The notes beneath the pieces are model-generated. The model made no database searches and had not been told where the DNA came from. It was given only the letters and a program-made list of their open reading frames with translations. Made by a program: the position numbers and the translations under genes. This document shows, piece by piece, positions 36,501 to 47,119 of a stretch of DNA of 64,000 nucleotides; the stretch's first letter is position 1, and each line of letters starts with the position of its first letter. The DNA comes from CAWGMT01 sp963823675 (GTDB taxonomy: Bacteria; Planctomycetota; Planctomycetia; Isosphaerales; Isosphaeraceae): assembly GCA_963823675.1 (NCBI GenBank), contig CAWGMT010000006.1, forward strand, positions 341,667 through 405,666, in the 5' to 3' direction.

Positions 36501-39500
36501 GCCCGCAACTCTCGCCCGCGTGGACCGCCGCCGGCTGGACCATGCTCCACCTCGCCTGGATCGGCGCCGCCGTTGGCCTGGCCGCCGCCATCGTTCGCTG
36601 GCTCCTGCGCCCGGCGAGGCCGGAGGTTCGCCACGGAGTGGCCGTCGCCTGTCTGCTCGTCCTGACGGCCGCGCCTTTCGTCCTCTTCGTGTGGCTCTAC
36701 CGGCCCGATCCTGCGATGGGGCTGTCCCTCGCTCCAGCCGGACGCATGACGAAGCCAGACGGACGGGCGACGGACGATCTGGCCACCCTGCCGGCTCTCC
36801 GCCCGAGTCACCCGGATGCCGCACCACTCACGGCAGAACCACCGAACCGACTCGCCTCCCGGTTCGAGCCCCTAGTCGCTTACCTGCCCGGCGTCTGGCT
36901 GGCTGGCTCGATAGCAACACTCGCCATGCTCGCCACTGGCCTGGTGGGCGTCGAACGGCTGCGGCGGTCCAGCCGCCCACTCGAGGCAGATGCCATCGCG
37001 CAGCGATGCCGCACCCTGGCCGATTCCCTCGGCGTCGCCCGCCGCGTCAGCGTGGCGATCTGCGACCGGATTGGCACGCCCGTGCTCGTCGGCATCGTGC
37101 GGCCCATGATCCTCTTGCCGACCGCAGCGCTTTGTGGCTGGACCATCGACCAGGTCGAGATGGCCCTGCTCCACGAGCTGGCCCACATCCGGCGCCACGA
37201 CAACCTCGTCACCCTGTTGCAACGACTCGCCGAGTCGCTGCTCTTCTTCCACCCCGTCACCTGGTGGCTCTCGGCCTGGGTCACCCTCGAACGCGAGCTC
37301 TGCTGCGACCGACTCGTGGTCCAGCACACCGGCCGACCAGAAGCCTATGCCCGGATGCTCGCTACCCTGGCGGGAGCGGGCACCGGTACCCAATCCCGGG
37401 CGCTGGCGATGGCCCAGCGCCCGCTCACCACACGGATCCGTCGAATCCTGGACATGGAGGATCGTTCGATGAAGATGACCCTGACCGAAGGGATCGGGCT
37501 GCTCGCCGCCGCGATCGTCGGCACGACCTTGACGATCGCGGCTCACGCCAGGCCGCCGGAGCCGGTCCCGGCCGACGTCGCTCGCCAGGCCCTCGAACGG
37601 CTGGCACGCCGCATCATGGCGCTTCCGGATGGCTTCGAGGACTACGAGGACGCGGGCCAACCCTACGACGGCAGGGGCCTCGCCCTGATCAAGGTCGCGC
37701 AGGCCCAGCTCAAGCTCGGCGATCGCACCGCGGCGCTCGCGACGCTCCGCCTGCTCGACGGCCTGGCAGAGCCCTTGCCGCCGAAGCCGGGGGCGAAAGC
37801 CAACCTCCACGCGTGGTCGCGATTCGCCGCCCTGGCCGAGTCCGTGGAGCTGCGCCGCGACGCAGGTGACCTGGATGGCGCCTGGTCGGCCCTCGACCGC
37901 GCGGCTCGTCAGCTCGATACCCTCGATCGCGGCGCGGTCCGCGGGGCCATCGAGCGGGTGGGCAAGGAGTTGGATCAGGCTTTCGCCAAGAGAGTCGAAG
38001 GAACCCGGCGGTTGAACGACGAGGAAGACGCCTTCATCAGCGAGGCGTCGGCCGTCCTGATCGACCAGTACATCGCCCTGGGTGACATGGCCCGGGCGCG
38101 GCGCTGATTCACCGCACGCTGGATTCGATCGGGCCGCCACAGGGAACCATGAAGACCCTGATGATCACCGGCCTCGCCGGCTTCCTCATCAAGGCCGGTG
38201 ACCCCGCCGGTGGCCGCGACCTGATCGAGCAGGTGCGGCGGGCTGCGCTCGCGCTACCCGAACCGGAAGCCAGGGCGTTCGCCCTGAGGCATGTCGCGAA
38301 AACGCTCTCCGAAGCCGGCGACTTCGACCAGGCGCTCGCGCTGATCCGAGAGATGGCACCGCGGTCGCAGCAGGCGATCCTTGGAGAGATCCTCGAAGGT
38401 CTCTCGACCGACGACCACCGCGGCGCGGTTGCCTGTTTCGATCCGGCCGGCATTGCGATCAAGATCGGCGATCCGTCGCTGACCCCCAAGGACCCGGCCG
38501 CGGCCCGCGTCATCCTGCCCAAGATCGCCGCCGCAGTGCGAGCGTCGGGTGATGCGAAAGCGCAGGCCCGGACCTTGGCGACCGTCGCGCACCTTCAGGC
38601 CCGCGCCGGCGATTTCTCCGGCGCCCTGGCGACGGCACGGTCGATTCTCGAAGTGAGGCGGTCGGACTTCCCCGGTCCGAGCGACGGCTTCTACGACGCC
38701 GTCAAGCCGGTGACGTTCGTCCTGATCGCGGGCATGCAGGCCGAGGCCGGCAATCGGTCGGCCGCCACCGCCACGCTGGGCGAGGCGGAGTCCCTCGCCC
38801 GCTCCATCACGTCCGAGGACCAGAAGCTCATCGCCCAGATCGCGATCGCCAAGAAGGGCGTCGCGTGCGGCCGTCGCGACTCCGCCCGGGCGATCGTCGC
38901 CGAGGCCATTCCGCTGGCCCTATCCCAGCCCGAGCCGCGGCGCTCGCGGGTCTTGACCATGCTCGCGGAGGCCCAGGTTCAGACTGATGATGCCAACGCC
39001 GCGCTGCGGACCATCGAGGCGATCCGCGATTACCCGGGGCTGGAGAAGGCCCGCGCCCTGTCAACCCTGGCGCGCCACTACGACGAGAGGGGCGACGCGA
39101 AGCGTTCCGAGGAGCTGACGCGCCGGGCGATGACCTGCCTCGAGGCGAAGGCGCCGAGAAGCCGTTGCCGGGCAAAGTGCTGAACGTCAGCGGGTTCGCC
39201 CGCGACACCTTCGTCGACTTCGACCTCGAGCTGAAACCGCCGATCATCGCGATTCATCGCACCCTGATGCTCCAGGGCTTCCGCGCCCGCAGGGGCGAGA
39301 TCGAGGCCGCCATCCGCGAGGCCGGGGCCGTGCCGCCCGCGGGGCGCGATCACGCCCTGTCGCAGCTCGTCGGCAGCCTGGCTCGCAACGGCGATATCGC
39401 TCGCGCGATGGACCTCGCCGAGTCGATCAAGTCTCCCAACAGCCGCATGCAGGCCTTCGTCGCACTCGCGGGAGCTATCCCCGAGCAACGGGCGAAGAAA

Positions 39501-39503
39501 TGA
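36497..39503 (+). CDS. M56 (BlaR1-like) membrane metalloprotease with long helical-repeat C-terminus, two frameshifts
   Basis: Starts MSPQLSPAWTAAGWTMLHLA. Four predicted membrane helices include AAPFVLFVWLYRP and MLATGLVGV. The zinc motif is HELAH (in LHELAHIRRHDN, about residue 227), followed by LERELCCDRLVVQHTG, as in BlaR1/MecR1. The C-terminal ~500 residues replace the beta-lactam sensor with TPR-like helical repeats (ALALIREMAPRSQQAILGEI, ATARSILEVRRSD). A frame stop at 38107 is bypassed by one missing base near 38097-38103 (ARARALIHRTLDSIGPPQGT), and a second shift near 39150 leads into EKPLPGKVLNVSGFARDTF, ending at 39503. The repeats suggest sensing of a protein or stress cue rather than beta-lactam. 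Confidence 0.85.
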
Positions 39504-39539
39504 TGTGCGTCGCGATCGGTCGATCCCGTCCCGAAACCG

Positions 39540-39828
39540 AAGCGACGACTGTGACCGCGCCGAGATCCGGGCGCTGCAAGAATCCGGCGGCGACGGTGAA
39601 AGGAGACAAGCAATGAACCCACGACCCTTCCCACTCTCGGCTGCGTGGACCGCCGCCGGCTGGACCACGCTCCACCTCGCCTGGATCGGCGCCGCCGTTG
39701 GCCCGATCGTCGCCCTGCTGCGCCGGGCTTTGCGCCCAGTGCGGCCGGAAGTCCGCCACGGAGTGGCCGTCGCCTGCTTGCTCGCCCTGATCGGCCAGGC
39801 CGGCGAGCTCGCCGCGGGGAAAGGTTAG
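39540..39828 (+). pseudogene. Truncated second copy of the BlaI/M56 junction
   Basis: 39540-39613 encodes DRAEIRALQESGGDG, the BlaI C-terminus, and 39614-39828 encodes MNPRPFPLSAAWTAAGWTTL, then HLAWIGAAVG...VRHGVAVACLLAL, the first ~60 residues of the M56 protease. The order and spacing match the intact operon at 36.4-36.7 kb, so this is a duplication of that locus. The copy ends where it meets a TPR gene remnant on the other strand near 39822. The divergence between copies is visible at several residues, so the duplication is not recent. Confidence 0.8.
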
Positions 39829-40215
39829 TGCGCGAAGACGTCGCCGGGCAAGTCGCGCATCCCGACCTTGGATTTCCAAAGGGCGGCGTCTTGTGGTTTG
39901 TTCCAAAGCTCGTACAACCGCACAACTCGCTGGGCCGCCTCGCGGAGGCGCGACGCCGGGCCTGACTTCCAGGAGGCCGAGCGCCGATTGGAAGAGGCCA
40001 AGCGCCTCGGACAGCCGGCCGGCGTCTTGATAGGCGAGTCCCAGGTTATTGCGGGACACCAATGTCTCGAAGTTGCCGGGAGGGAACTTGGCTTCGCAGA
40101 GCTTGCGCATCGCCTGGTTCTGTGCGATCGCGCGGACGGTGAGTCCAGCGATCCGGTAGGTCTCTGCCAGGTTATTGCGGCTTGAGAGCGTGAGCGGGTA
40201 ATCGGGCCCCAGCTT
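39825..40215 (-). pseudogene. C-terminal remnant of a TPR protein (kinase-TPR type), truncated by a repeat element
   Basis: The minus strand has GPDYPLTLSSRNNLAETYRI, TLVSRNNLGLAYQDAGRLSE and, after a frame change near 39960, AAQRVVRLYELWNKPQDAAL and MRDLPGDVFAH ending at 39825. This is the C-terminal TPR tail of planctomycete kinase-TPR proteins (LYEAWxKPxxAAxW...DLPxDVFA). Its 5' part is fused in frame to the recombinase start MIIGSARVSTTEQNLSLRHD of repeat copy A, so it was truncated by that element or by recombination. Confidence 0.65.
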
Positions 40216-40390
40216 CAGGTCATCATGCCGCAAGCTGAGGTTTTGCTCCGTCGTCGAAACCCTCGCAGAGCCGATGATCATCCTCCACCGGCTGGCCCCT
40301 CGAGTAAAGAAACCCGTCGCAGTGGGTTCTTTGAGATGAAGTCGCTAGGCGACAGGCGCGGTAAAGAAAACCCTCATTTGCCTGACCGCC
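40212..40390 (-). repeat. MITE-like recombinase-start repeat, copy A
   Basis: Contains the first ~22 codons of a serine recombinase (MIIGSARVSTTEQNLSLRHD) and about 120 bp upstream of it, including AGTAAAGAAACCCGTCGCAG and the terminal GAAAACCCTCATTTGCCTGA. The same unit recurs at copies C-F and, with the full gene, in copy B. The left end here is joined to the TPR remnant instead of the usual GATCGACCGAAGCGTCG end. Confidence 0.75.
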
Positions 40391-40444
40391 CGTCAGGGCC
40401 ATCACGGGCGACCGCGCGCCGATCGCGCCGGGCAGAACAGCGCG

Positions 40445-41415
40445 CGTCGGGTGTCGGACCGACCGAAGCGTCGGAAGAACAATTGCACCTAAACGGTATC
40501 CACGGACTCAGCACTTTCTGCACCACAGACCCCAGTTCGGGCGTCATGTGTTGCCAGCCTCCGCGACGTATTTGTAAAGCGTCGGCCTCGAGATGCCGAC
40601 CGCTTTGCAGATTTCGTCAATCGTGTGTTTCTTCTGCCGGTACAGTTCGACGGCCACGGCACGCTGTTTCTCACCAAGCTTCTTTCGCCTGCCGCCCCTC
40701 CTTCCCCGCGCCCTCGCCGCGGCGAGCCCGGCATACGTCCGTTCGCGGATCAGGTTGCGCTCAAACTCCGCGAGCGCCCCGAAGATATGAAACACCAGCT
40801 TGCCGCCCGGTGTGGTCGTATCGATGGATTCGGTGACGCTCTGGAATCCGATCCGCTCGGCCTCCAGCTCGGCCATGAGCTCGATCAGGTGCTTGAGCGA
40901 CCGTCCCAGCCGGTCCAGGCGCCAGACCGCCAGCACGTCGCCAGATCGGAGCGCATGGTGCACACGCTCCAGGCCGGGGCGTAGCACCTCGCCCCCACTG
41001 ACCGTATCCTCGATGATCTTCTCGCACCCGGCTCGCTTCAGGGCATCACGCTGCAAGTCAAGATTCTGCTCCGTTGTCGAGACTCTCGCATAGCCGATGA
41101 TCATACCCCACCCCCTCGCCGCTCGAGTTTTGAAGCCCGTCGGAATGTTTGGGAGTGGGCCTTTTGCCATCAAGCAGCTAAGCCAACGGAGCAGTAAACA
41201 AAACGGCCGTTTGATTGATGTCCGCCGAAGCACGCAAGATTCGCCAGCGATGACGAAGCCGCAAGCAAAGAAACCGCAGATTTGATTAACGGCCCCTGAT
41301 ATCGAGCACCGCTGCCCGTTCCTGAAGTCGAGTGATGACTCGAGCTCCTTTCCGTCGTCGCATGGGACATCATGCGCACGTCGGTGTCGTCGGACCGACG
41401 CACGCTCTGCTAAGC
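40445..41415 (-). mobile_element. Serine-recombinase element, full-length copy B
   Basis: The left end region GTCGGACCGACCGAAGCGTC (about 40447) lies downstream of the recombinase gene. The right part (41105-41415) is the same upstream sequence found in the short copies, ending near GGTGTCGTCGGACCGACGC; copy E is collinear with it to the same end. No transposase accompanies the recombinase. The boundaries are inferred from where similarity to other copies ends; no target duplication could be confirmed by eye. Confidence 0.55.
40544..41104 (-). CDS. Serine recombinase (resolvase/invertase family)
   Basis: A 186-residue protein starting MIIGYARVSTTEQNLDLQRD. The catalytic Ser is in YARVSTTEQ, with the Arg-rich active-site helix VWRLDRLGRSLKHL and the E-helix region KLVFHIFGALAEFERNLIRE. 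The C-terminal DNA-binding HTH is HTIDEICKAVGISRPTLYKY. The layout is that of Tn3 resolvases and DNA invertases. It carries no partner transposase. The start at 41104 is the family start; upstream in-frame ATGs lie in the repeat region. Confidence 0.9.
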   Translation of the reverse strand: MIIGYARVSTTEQNLDLQRDALKRAGCEKIIEDTVSGGEVLRPGLERVHHALRSGDVLAVWRLDRLGRSLKHLIELMAELEAERIGFQSVTESIDTTTPGGKLVFHIFGALAEFERNLIRERTYAGLAAARARGRRGGRRKKLGEKQRAVAVELYRQKKHTIDEICKAVGISRPTLYKYVAEAGNT

Positions 41416-42342
41416 GCTACCCCTTGACCGCTGGCTTTTCCCCCGATCACCAATCGACGAGCCTGTCCGCGACTTGACCGGGATGGCGATCGAAACCTGC
41501 GCGAGACCATGGCGCCGGCCGATCCGAGTCGTCTGGTAAATCTCGATCGCCGGCAGCCCAATGACTTCCACTGTGGAATTGGACCGAAGACGTTTGAGAA
41601 TAGCAGCGTAGGCTGGTTGCAAGTCCCACGTACCCACGTAATCGGTGATCGCGTACTCGCCGCCGGGAGTCCGCTGGCAGGCGATATCACCGTCGGCATC
41701 GAACACTTCTGGAACTTGAACACAGCAGTCGAACCGAATCTTCTCGGCCGCAGTAATGTTCGGCGCATCGCGCGCGATGCCCAGGAGCAACGGAGATTCG
41801 CCACCGACTCCGCGCCGACGAGTCCAAGCCGTCAGGCGTTTGAAGTAGCCCGCTGCAACTCGTTCGTAGGGCCCAAACTGACGAATAAATGCAACGATCA
41901 TGCGGGTGAGCCGAACGATGCGAGTTGTCGAGAGCTTGGCGTATTGCGCCTCGCTCGTCGCGCGCGGGAATCGCGTGCTTCGTTTGTCGTTCTCTCGACG
42001 AGACCACAGCCGGCGATAGTCGCGCGGCGACATGGCAAAGTGGGCGCGAAATGCCCGGCTAAACGTCTCGTGATTCCGGTAGCCGCATTCCAAAGCGATT
42101 TCCAAAACAGAAGCCCGACGTATGCGAAGTTGGAGGGCAGCCCGTTCGAGGCGCAGTCGATCCACACAAGACTTCGGCGTTTCGCCGGTCACGCTTCGGA
42201 AGAGTTGGTGGAAGTGATATTTGGAGAGCTGCACTTCGTCAGCCAACAGGTCGAGCGACAAGTCCTCATCCAAATGGGCCTGAATGTGAATGAGCGCGGG
42301 AATGATCCGGGTCAGCGACGGCTTTGGCTTCGTTCCGCGCAC
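41410..42342 (-). CDS. AraC-family regulator with GyrI-like ligand-binding domain
   Basis: A 310-residue protein. The N-terminal AraC DNA-binding domain is DEDLSLDLLADEVQLSKYHF, then HQLFRSVTGETPKSCVDRLR and ALECGYRNHETFSRAFRAHF. The C-terminal ~150 residues form a GyrI/effector-binding-like domain (IVRLTRMIVAFIRQFGPYER, GGEYAITDYVGTWDLQPAYA). In this family the regulator typically activates genes in response to small cationic or hydrophobic compounds. The 3' end touches element B at 41415, so the last residues may come from the element. Frame intact. Confidence 0.87.
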   Translation of the reverse strand: MRGTKPKPSLTRIIPALIHIQAHLDEDLSLDLLADEVQLSKYHFHQLFRSVTGETPKSCVDRLRLERAALQLRIRRASVLEIALECGYRNHETFSRAFRAHFAMSPRDYRRLWSRRENDKRSTRFPRATSEAQYAKLSTTRIVRLTRMIVAFIRQFGPYERVAAGYFKRLTAWTRRRGVGGESPLLLGIARDAPNITAAEKIRFDCCVQVPEVFDADGDIACQRTPGGEYAITDYVGTWDLQPAYAAILKRLRSNSTVEVIGLPAIEIYQTTRIGRRHGLAQVSIAIPVKSRTGSSIGDRGKSQRSRGSA

Positions 42343-42481
42343 GTTGAGGGCCTCTGGTCGATCGCAAGAATCGTCAAGAACTCATTTGCTTCGGCGACTA
42401 TGCTCTTTGAGCGGGATCAGTTTTTCGGCTGAGTTCGACACTCTGCGGATGAGCGGTATTGGTGATTGAGGGGGGAAACAG

Positions 42482-42886
42482 ATGACGCCCGGTCGTATCG
42501 CGGTGCTTGTGGGCATTGCTCTCCTAGTGATGGTAGCCAATGGCGCAGTCAGCATCCTGTACATGGTAGTGTACGGGCACGTGATCGACCCCGGTCACGA
42601 GAAGCCATACTTCCAGGACCATGTCAAGATTGCCGCGCCCTATTGCAGCATCGTCGCGGGCGTTCCGCTGATGTTCCTGGCCGGCTCGTGGGTGGGCGGT
42701 TTGTGGGAGGTCCGGCTCGGGGTGCAGTCGGCGGTAATCGTCTGGTTGGCCTACGCAGTCATCGACCTGGCCATATTGGCCGCATCGGGGTCAACGCCTA
42801 GGATCGGAGTCTTGTTCGCCGTATCATTCCTGACCAAGCTGGCGGCAGTCTATTTTGGCGCGTTCTTCGCCTGTCGTCGCGTCTGA
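42482..42886 (+). CDS. Hypothetical four-helix membrane protein
   Basis: 134 residues with four hydrophobic segments: IAVLVGIALLVMVANGAVSI, YCSIVAGVPLMFLAGSWVG, VQSAVIVWLAYAVIDLAILA and LFAVSFLTKLAAVYFGAFFA. No conserved family motif that I recognise. The gene is divergent from the AraC regulator, with ~140 bp between start codons, so it may be its target; that is only suggested by position. Confidence 0.7.
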   Translation: MTPGRIAVLVGIALLVMVANGAVSILYMVVYGHVIDPGHEKPYFQDHVKIAAPYCSIVAGVPLMFLAGSWVGGLWEVRLGVQSAVIVWLAYAVIDLAILAASGSTPRIGVLFAVSFLTKLAAVYFGAFFACRRV

Positions 42887-43112
42887 CGAATTTCCTCGGC
42901 GGTCGCTGTCCGCAGCAACCTTAGGTTTTCTTAGCCCTCCCGTGGCTGCGGGCGTCGGTCTGATCGACCGAAGCACCCGACAATCAGGACCAAGGGAGAT
43001 CCTCTCCTCGCCAATAATCATCTGGGCTCGACACCGAGGACGAAATGCTGGCCTCGCGTTCGTGAGTCGGGGAGGGCGTCCCTGCCCGCTTCCGTCTGGT
43101 CTCCGGGCCTGC

Positions 43113-45148
43113 TCAACGGAAAATCCGCTGTGCGAAAAGATAGAGGTTGTTCCTCCACTCGGTCGGGTCGTGCGCGTTGCCATCGACATGCCAGACGTGC
43201 GGAATGCCTTTGTCCTTGAGATAGGCATGCACGCCCTGGCTGATTCGGATGAGGTTGTCCTTCTTGCCGCAGGCGAGCCAGAGGAGTTTCAGTTGCTTGT
43301 TCGCGCTTACCGGATCGGGCACCAACTCGGGCGCCGGTTTTGTGTTGGGAGCCGCGGAAAACGCGCCGATCCACGCGAAGGTATCCAGGTGAGCCAGCCC
43401 AAAGTTGAGCGACTGGCCACCGCCCATGGACAGGCCGGCGAGGGCCCGATTCTCGCGGTCCGCCTGGACCGAGTAACGCGACTCGATGGTCGGGATCACG
43501 TCCTTCAACAAATCCTGCTCGAACGCCGCGAAAGCCGGCGCGGCGGCGAAGACGTTCCCCTCGGCCCGGTCATTCTTCTGCGCCGACCGTTCGGCATGAC
43601 CACGATCATGGGCCCGACCTTCCCCTCCGCCAACAGGTTGTCGAGCAAAATGTTCGGCTTGGCAAAGCGTTGCCATTCCGTCTCGTCCCCGCCGATGCCG
43701 TGCAGCAGGTACAGCACCGGGTACTTCTTCTCAGCCGAGTAGCCTGGAGGCGTGTAGACCTGCATTTTGCGGGTCGTACCCACGGATTTGGAGTCGTACG
43801 AGACCATCGCCAATTTCCCGTGAGGCACGTCCTTCTCCGCGGCAATATCGGAAGGAGGATCGGGGAACGCGGGCACGTCGTCGGGATTGAGGACGATGGG
43901 TTGCCGTTGCGGCGCTCTGGCCCGGCCAACCGCTTGCGCGTTCACGAACAGGAGAGGGGCGAACTCGTGCAGGCATCGGCGCCAGGTGAGCCACTCGTGC
44001 GACGTGCCGGGTGATTCGTAGTACACGTGCTTGATCCCGGCCTTCTCCAGCGCCCCGTGATAGTTCTTCACGCTCTCATACATGCGCTGCGGCTCGGTCG
44101 TGCCAATGCCCAGCCAGAGCAGGCGCATCTTCTTGTTGAACTCATCCGCGTTCGCCATGACGCCGCCGTGGGCCGTCTTCGGGTCGAACGGGACGCCGCC
44201 GAAGCCTCCGCCGCCGCTGAAACCGCCGATGTAAGAGAATAGATCCAGATGCTTGAGCGTGATCTGGAACGTCTGCATGCCGCCCATCGACAGGCCGGCC
44301 ATCGCCCGGTTCTCGCGGCTCGGGATCGTGCGGTATGTCGCGTCGATCATCGGGATCAGGTCCTTGACCATCACGTCCTCGAACGCGCTGAACATCCGGG
44401 TAAAGTCAGGGCGCGGCGGTGGATTCTGGCCGGGCGCGGCGGTCCGAGGCGGCGCGGCGCGGCGGTCGGCACCGGGCCGGCGCGCGTAGCCCTGCTCCAT
44501 CACCACGAGCATCGGTTTCGCTTTACGCTCGGCGATCAGATTGTCCATGATGAAGGCCATGTGTCCCTGGTTGGGCCAACCCCGCTCATCCTCGCCCCCG
44601 CCGTGTTGCAGGTACAGCACCGGGTACCGCGTGTCACGGTCGGCGTCGTAGCTGGGCGGAGCGTAGACGAAGATGCGCCTCCAGGCCTCGGTTGTCTTGG
44701 AGAAGTACCAGCGCTCGCGGACCTCGCCGTGCGGCACGTCCTTGGGGAGATAGTAATCGACGCCCTTTTCGGGGATCTCGATCCCGCTGGCGTCCTTGCC
44801 GGTCCCGAAGAACGTCTCGCTCGCGGGGTCATTGACCTCCGCGCCGTCGATGAACACCCGGTAGTAATGGAACCCCGGCACCTGAGGCTCCGTGGTTGCG
44901 GTCCAGAAGCCATCTTCACCCTTCTTCGCGGGATAACGCTGGCTGTCAAAGAACCCGAATACGACCTTCTGGGCGTCCGGCGCCTTGATGCGGAAGGTTA
45001 CGCGGAGGTCGTTGTGGATCCGGGGGTATTGCGCCCCTCGGATGTTGCTGGGGGCGGGGATGCCCTCGGCGGGTTTCGAGCCCTCCGCCTGCTCCGGGGC
45101 GGCGGCCATGAGGAAAGGCAGCAGACCAGCGAACCACATGCTGTTCAT
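43113..45148 (-). CDS. Secreted two-module esterase (enterochelin/feruloyl esterase-like), frameshifted near 43584
   Basis: The signal peptide is MNSMWFAGLLPFLMAAAPEQ. An N-terminal Ig-like (CBM48/E-set) domain follows (RVTFRIKAPDAQKVVFGFFD). Esterase module 1 has nucleophile AMAGLSMGGMQTFQ and His in SPGTSHEWLTWRRCLHEF. Module 2 begins DVPHGKLAMVSYDSKSVGTT and has ALAGLSMGGGQSLN and HDPTEWRNNLYLF. One G is missing near 43582-43586 (PNGRAQKNDRAEGN expected), after which module 2 continues in another frame to 43113. Both modules have their GLSMGG nucleophile. CE1-type enzymes release feruloyl or acetyl esters from plant polysaccharides or siderophores. Confidence 0.87.
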
Positions 45149-45199
45149 CGGTGGATCTCCCGTGTTGGATTCGGGACCTCAGTAAGAAACTCATCTCCT

Positions 45200-45290
45200 C
45201 CTCTCACCCGCTCGATGACGACGGCAATCCCTTGCCCGAACCCGATGCACATGGTGCAAAGGGCGTAGCGTTCCGCGGGTGCGCATCGCT
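45200..45290 (-). pseudogene. C-terminal scrap of a thiolase gene
   Basis: The minus strand reads ERYALCTMCIGFGQGIAVVI followed by ERV, the C-terminal active-site motif of acetyl-CoA acetyltransferases (CxGxGxG with catalytic Cys in xCIGxGQG). Nothing upstream resembles the rest of a thiolase. It lies between the esterase and the MarR gene. A clear remnant of a deleted gene. Confidence 0.6.
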
Positions 45291-45421
45291 CGGTGAACGC
45301 GACTGGCGGCCCAGTGGGGATAAACCGCGGCCAGTGCAGCAAAGTCATACGTTTGCGTACAAAGTAGGCCGGGGTTCTGACCGCTGTCAAGACACGAGGG
45401 CAGGAATCCTTCAGCCGCGTG

Positions 45422-45904
45422 TTATGTCGTTCCCCTGCGCTGAGGCGGGCGAGGGGTCGGCTGGCCATTCGCTTCGGCGGGCGGCGCGGAAAAGACACGA
45501 TGGACACACTGGAGGAAGCACTCGATCTGCCTGCGGTCGCAATCCGCCATGCAGTCCAACAGGGCCGTGAGAATCGCCTCCGAATCTTTCGCCGTGCGCC
45601 CCTGCACGCGCTGTCCCTCGGTCGTTAGGAAAACGCAGCGCACACGGCGATCACGGCCGTGGGCCTCGCGGCGAACGAGACGCCGTTGCTCCAGGCGCTT
45701 GAGGACGGCCGCCACCGTGTTCGGGTCCGAGCTAGTCCGTTCCACGATCGAGATCTGCGTGATACCTGGCTCTCGTGCCACGACGGTGAGCAGCACAAAT
45801 TGGTCGGCGGTCACGCCGTGGTCTAGCATCCAGGAATTCGTGCGGCGATGGAATGACAGATAGGCCTTCCGGAGCAACATGGCGAACTCGTGACCTTCAT
45901 GCAC
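45422..45904 (-). CDS. MarR-family transcriptional regulator
   Basis: A 160-residue winged-helix regulator from a GTG at 45904, preceded by AAGGAGA. The family core is GVTADQFVLLTVVAREPGIT, QISIVERTSSDPNTVAAVLK and RLEQRRLVRREAHGRDRRVR, with the wing (DRRVRCVFLTTEGQ). An in-frame ATG at 45949 is further upstream but has no ribosome binding site. It could control the esterase downstream (minus strand, about 270 bp away). The C-terminal tail is Pro/Arg-rich. Confidence 0.85.
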   Translation of the reverse strand: MHEGHEFAMLLRKAYLSFHRRTNSWMLDHGVTADQFVLLTVVAREPGITQISIVERTSSDPNTVAAVLKRLEQRRLVRREAHGRDRRVRCVFLTTEGQRVQGRTAKDSEAILTALLDCMADCDRRQIECFLQCVHRVFSAPPAEANGQPTPRPPQRRGTT

Positions 45905-46212
45905 GGTGATCTCCTTTCTAGGCAAGCGGTGGGCATGCCGCGAATGCACTCATTGTACGCGGGTGGGTCGCTTTCGGGCAGGGAGAGCAGCTTGACCAGG
46001 TTGTGCCGTCAGACTGCCGCGCTCTGGATTGACCTTGAAGGCCAGCCTGTGCCTCAGGGAGTACCCCGATCGCGGTTCACGAAATCGCGAACGGAGCCCA
46101 CGGGCACGCTTGGCGCCCGAGAGCATCTGCTGGTTCGCCTCGTTGATCTCTGGTGTTGCGCGCGTCGGTCACGTCGACCGACACGCCCAAGTTGTGTGCT
46201 CGATGCTTCGGT

Positions 46213-46422
46213 GTGTCGGATCGACCGAAGCGTCGAATACCGATTTCAGGTCATCATGCCGCTAGCCGAGATTTTGCTCGGTCGTCGAAACCCTCGCGTA
46301 GCCGATGATCAACCTCCAACGGCCGGCCGCTGAGTAAAGAAACCCGTCGGAGCAGGTTTTTTGAGATAGAGTCGTTAAGCAACCGGCGCAGTAAAGAAAA
46401 CGCTGGTTTGATTGACGGCCAT
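46213..46422 (-). repeat. MITE-like recombinase-start repeat, copy C
   Basis: Left end GTCGGATCGACCGAAGCGTC, then the reversed start of the recombinase (IIGYARVSTTEQNLG, followed by a TAG), the spacer GAGTAAAGAAACCCGTCGGA, and right end AAAACGCTGGTTTGATTGAC. Closest to copies A, E and F. The rest of 45905-46636 contains no supported gene. Confidence 0.75.
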
Positions 46423-46636
46423 TGCCGCAAGTGCCGCATGACCCGGCGCTACACCTGGCCGGGGCCGCATTACGGTTTCGCGCGACATCAAGTTCTGTGC
46501 AGCGGCCCCGGCAGGTGAGCTGTGTCGTTGCCGCGGCGCGCTGCGGTCACTCGACCGAAGCGTCGGAAGAACACTTGCACCAGAGCGGCACCCGGCAAAG
46601 TCAGCACTGTCTGCACCACGTGCCCCCGTTCGGTCG

Positions 46637-46988
46637 TCATCTGGCGCCAGCCGCCGCGACATACTTGTAAAGCGTCGGCCTTGAGATGCCGACTGCTTTG
46701 CAGATATCGTCAACCGTGTGTTTCTTCTGCCGGTACAAATCGACCGCCACGGCACGCTGCCTGTCACCAAGCTTTTTTCGCCTGCCGCCTTTCCTGCCGC
46801 GTGCTCTCGCGGCTGCCAGCCCGGCGTACGTCCGTTCGCGGATCAGGTTACGCTCAAACTCCGCGAGCGCTCCCAAGATGTGAAACACCAGCTTGTCGCC
46901 CGGCGTGGTCGTATCGATGGATTCGGTGACGCTCTGGAATCCGATCCGCTCGGCTTCCAGTTCGGCCATCAGCTCGATCAGATGCTTG
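46637..46988 (-). pseudogene. 5'-truncated serine recombinase
   Basis: Matches the full recombinase at 40544 from KHLIELMAELEAERIG to the end (KYVAAAGAR), with the HTH VDDICKAVGISRPTLYKY. The catalytic N-terminal ~75 residues, including the nucleophile Ser, are missing; similarity ends abruptly near 46988. The left-end sequence ACTCGACCGAAGCGTCGGAA is conserved downstream at about 46550, as in copy B. An inactive relic of a second full-length element. Confidence 0.85.
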
Positions 46989-47119
46989 TGAGAGTGGTCA
47001 TGATTAATTGGCCTACTTCCGATCACGATAATCGATGGAAGCTGTGGTTTGCACACGGCCGAAGTACCGGTGGCCGCGTCTCTCTCAGCTCCTGATCGTC
47101 GTTCCGTTCCCTGTTGTCT

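Noticed and set aside
36872..38140. Minus-strand 422-codon frame opposite the M56 gene
   Set aside because: Antisense shadow; the plus strand has HELAH and BlaR1-like motifs.
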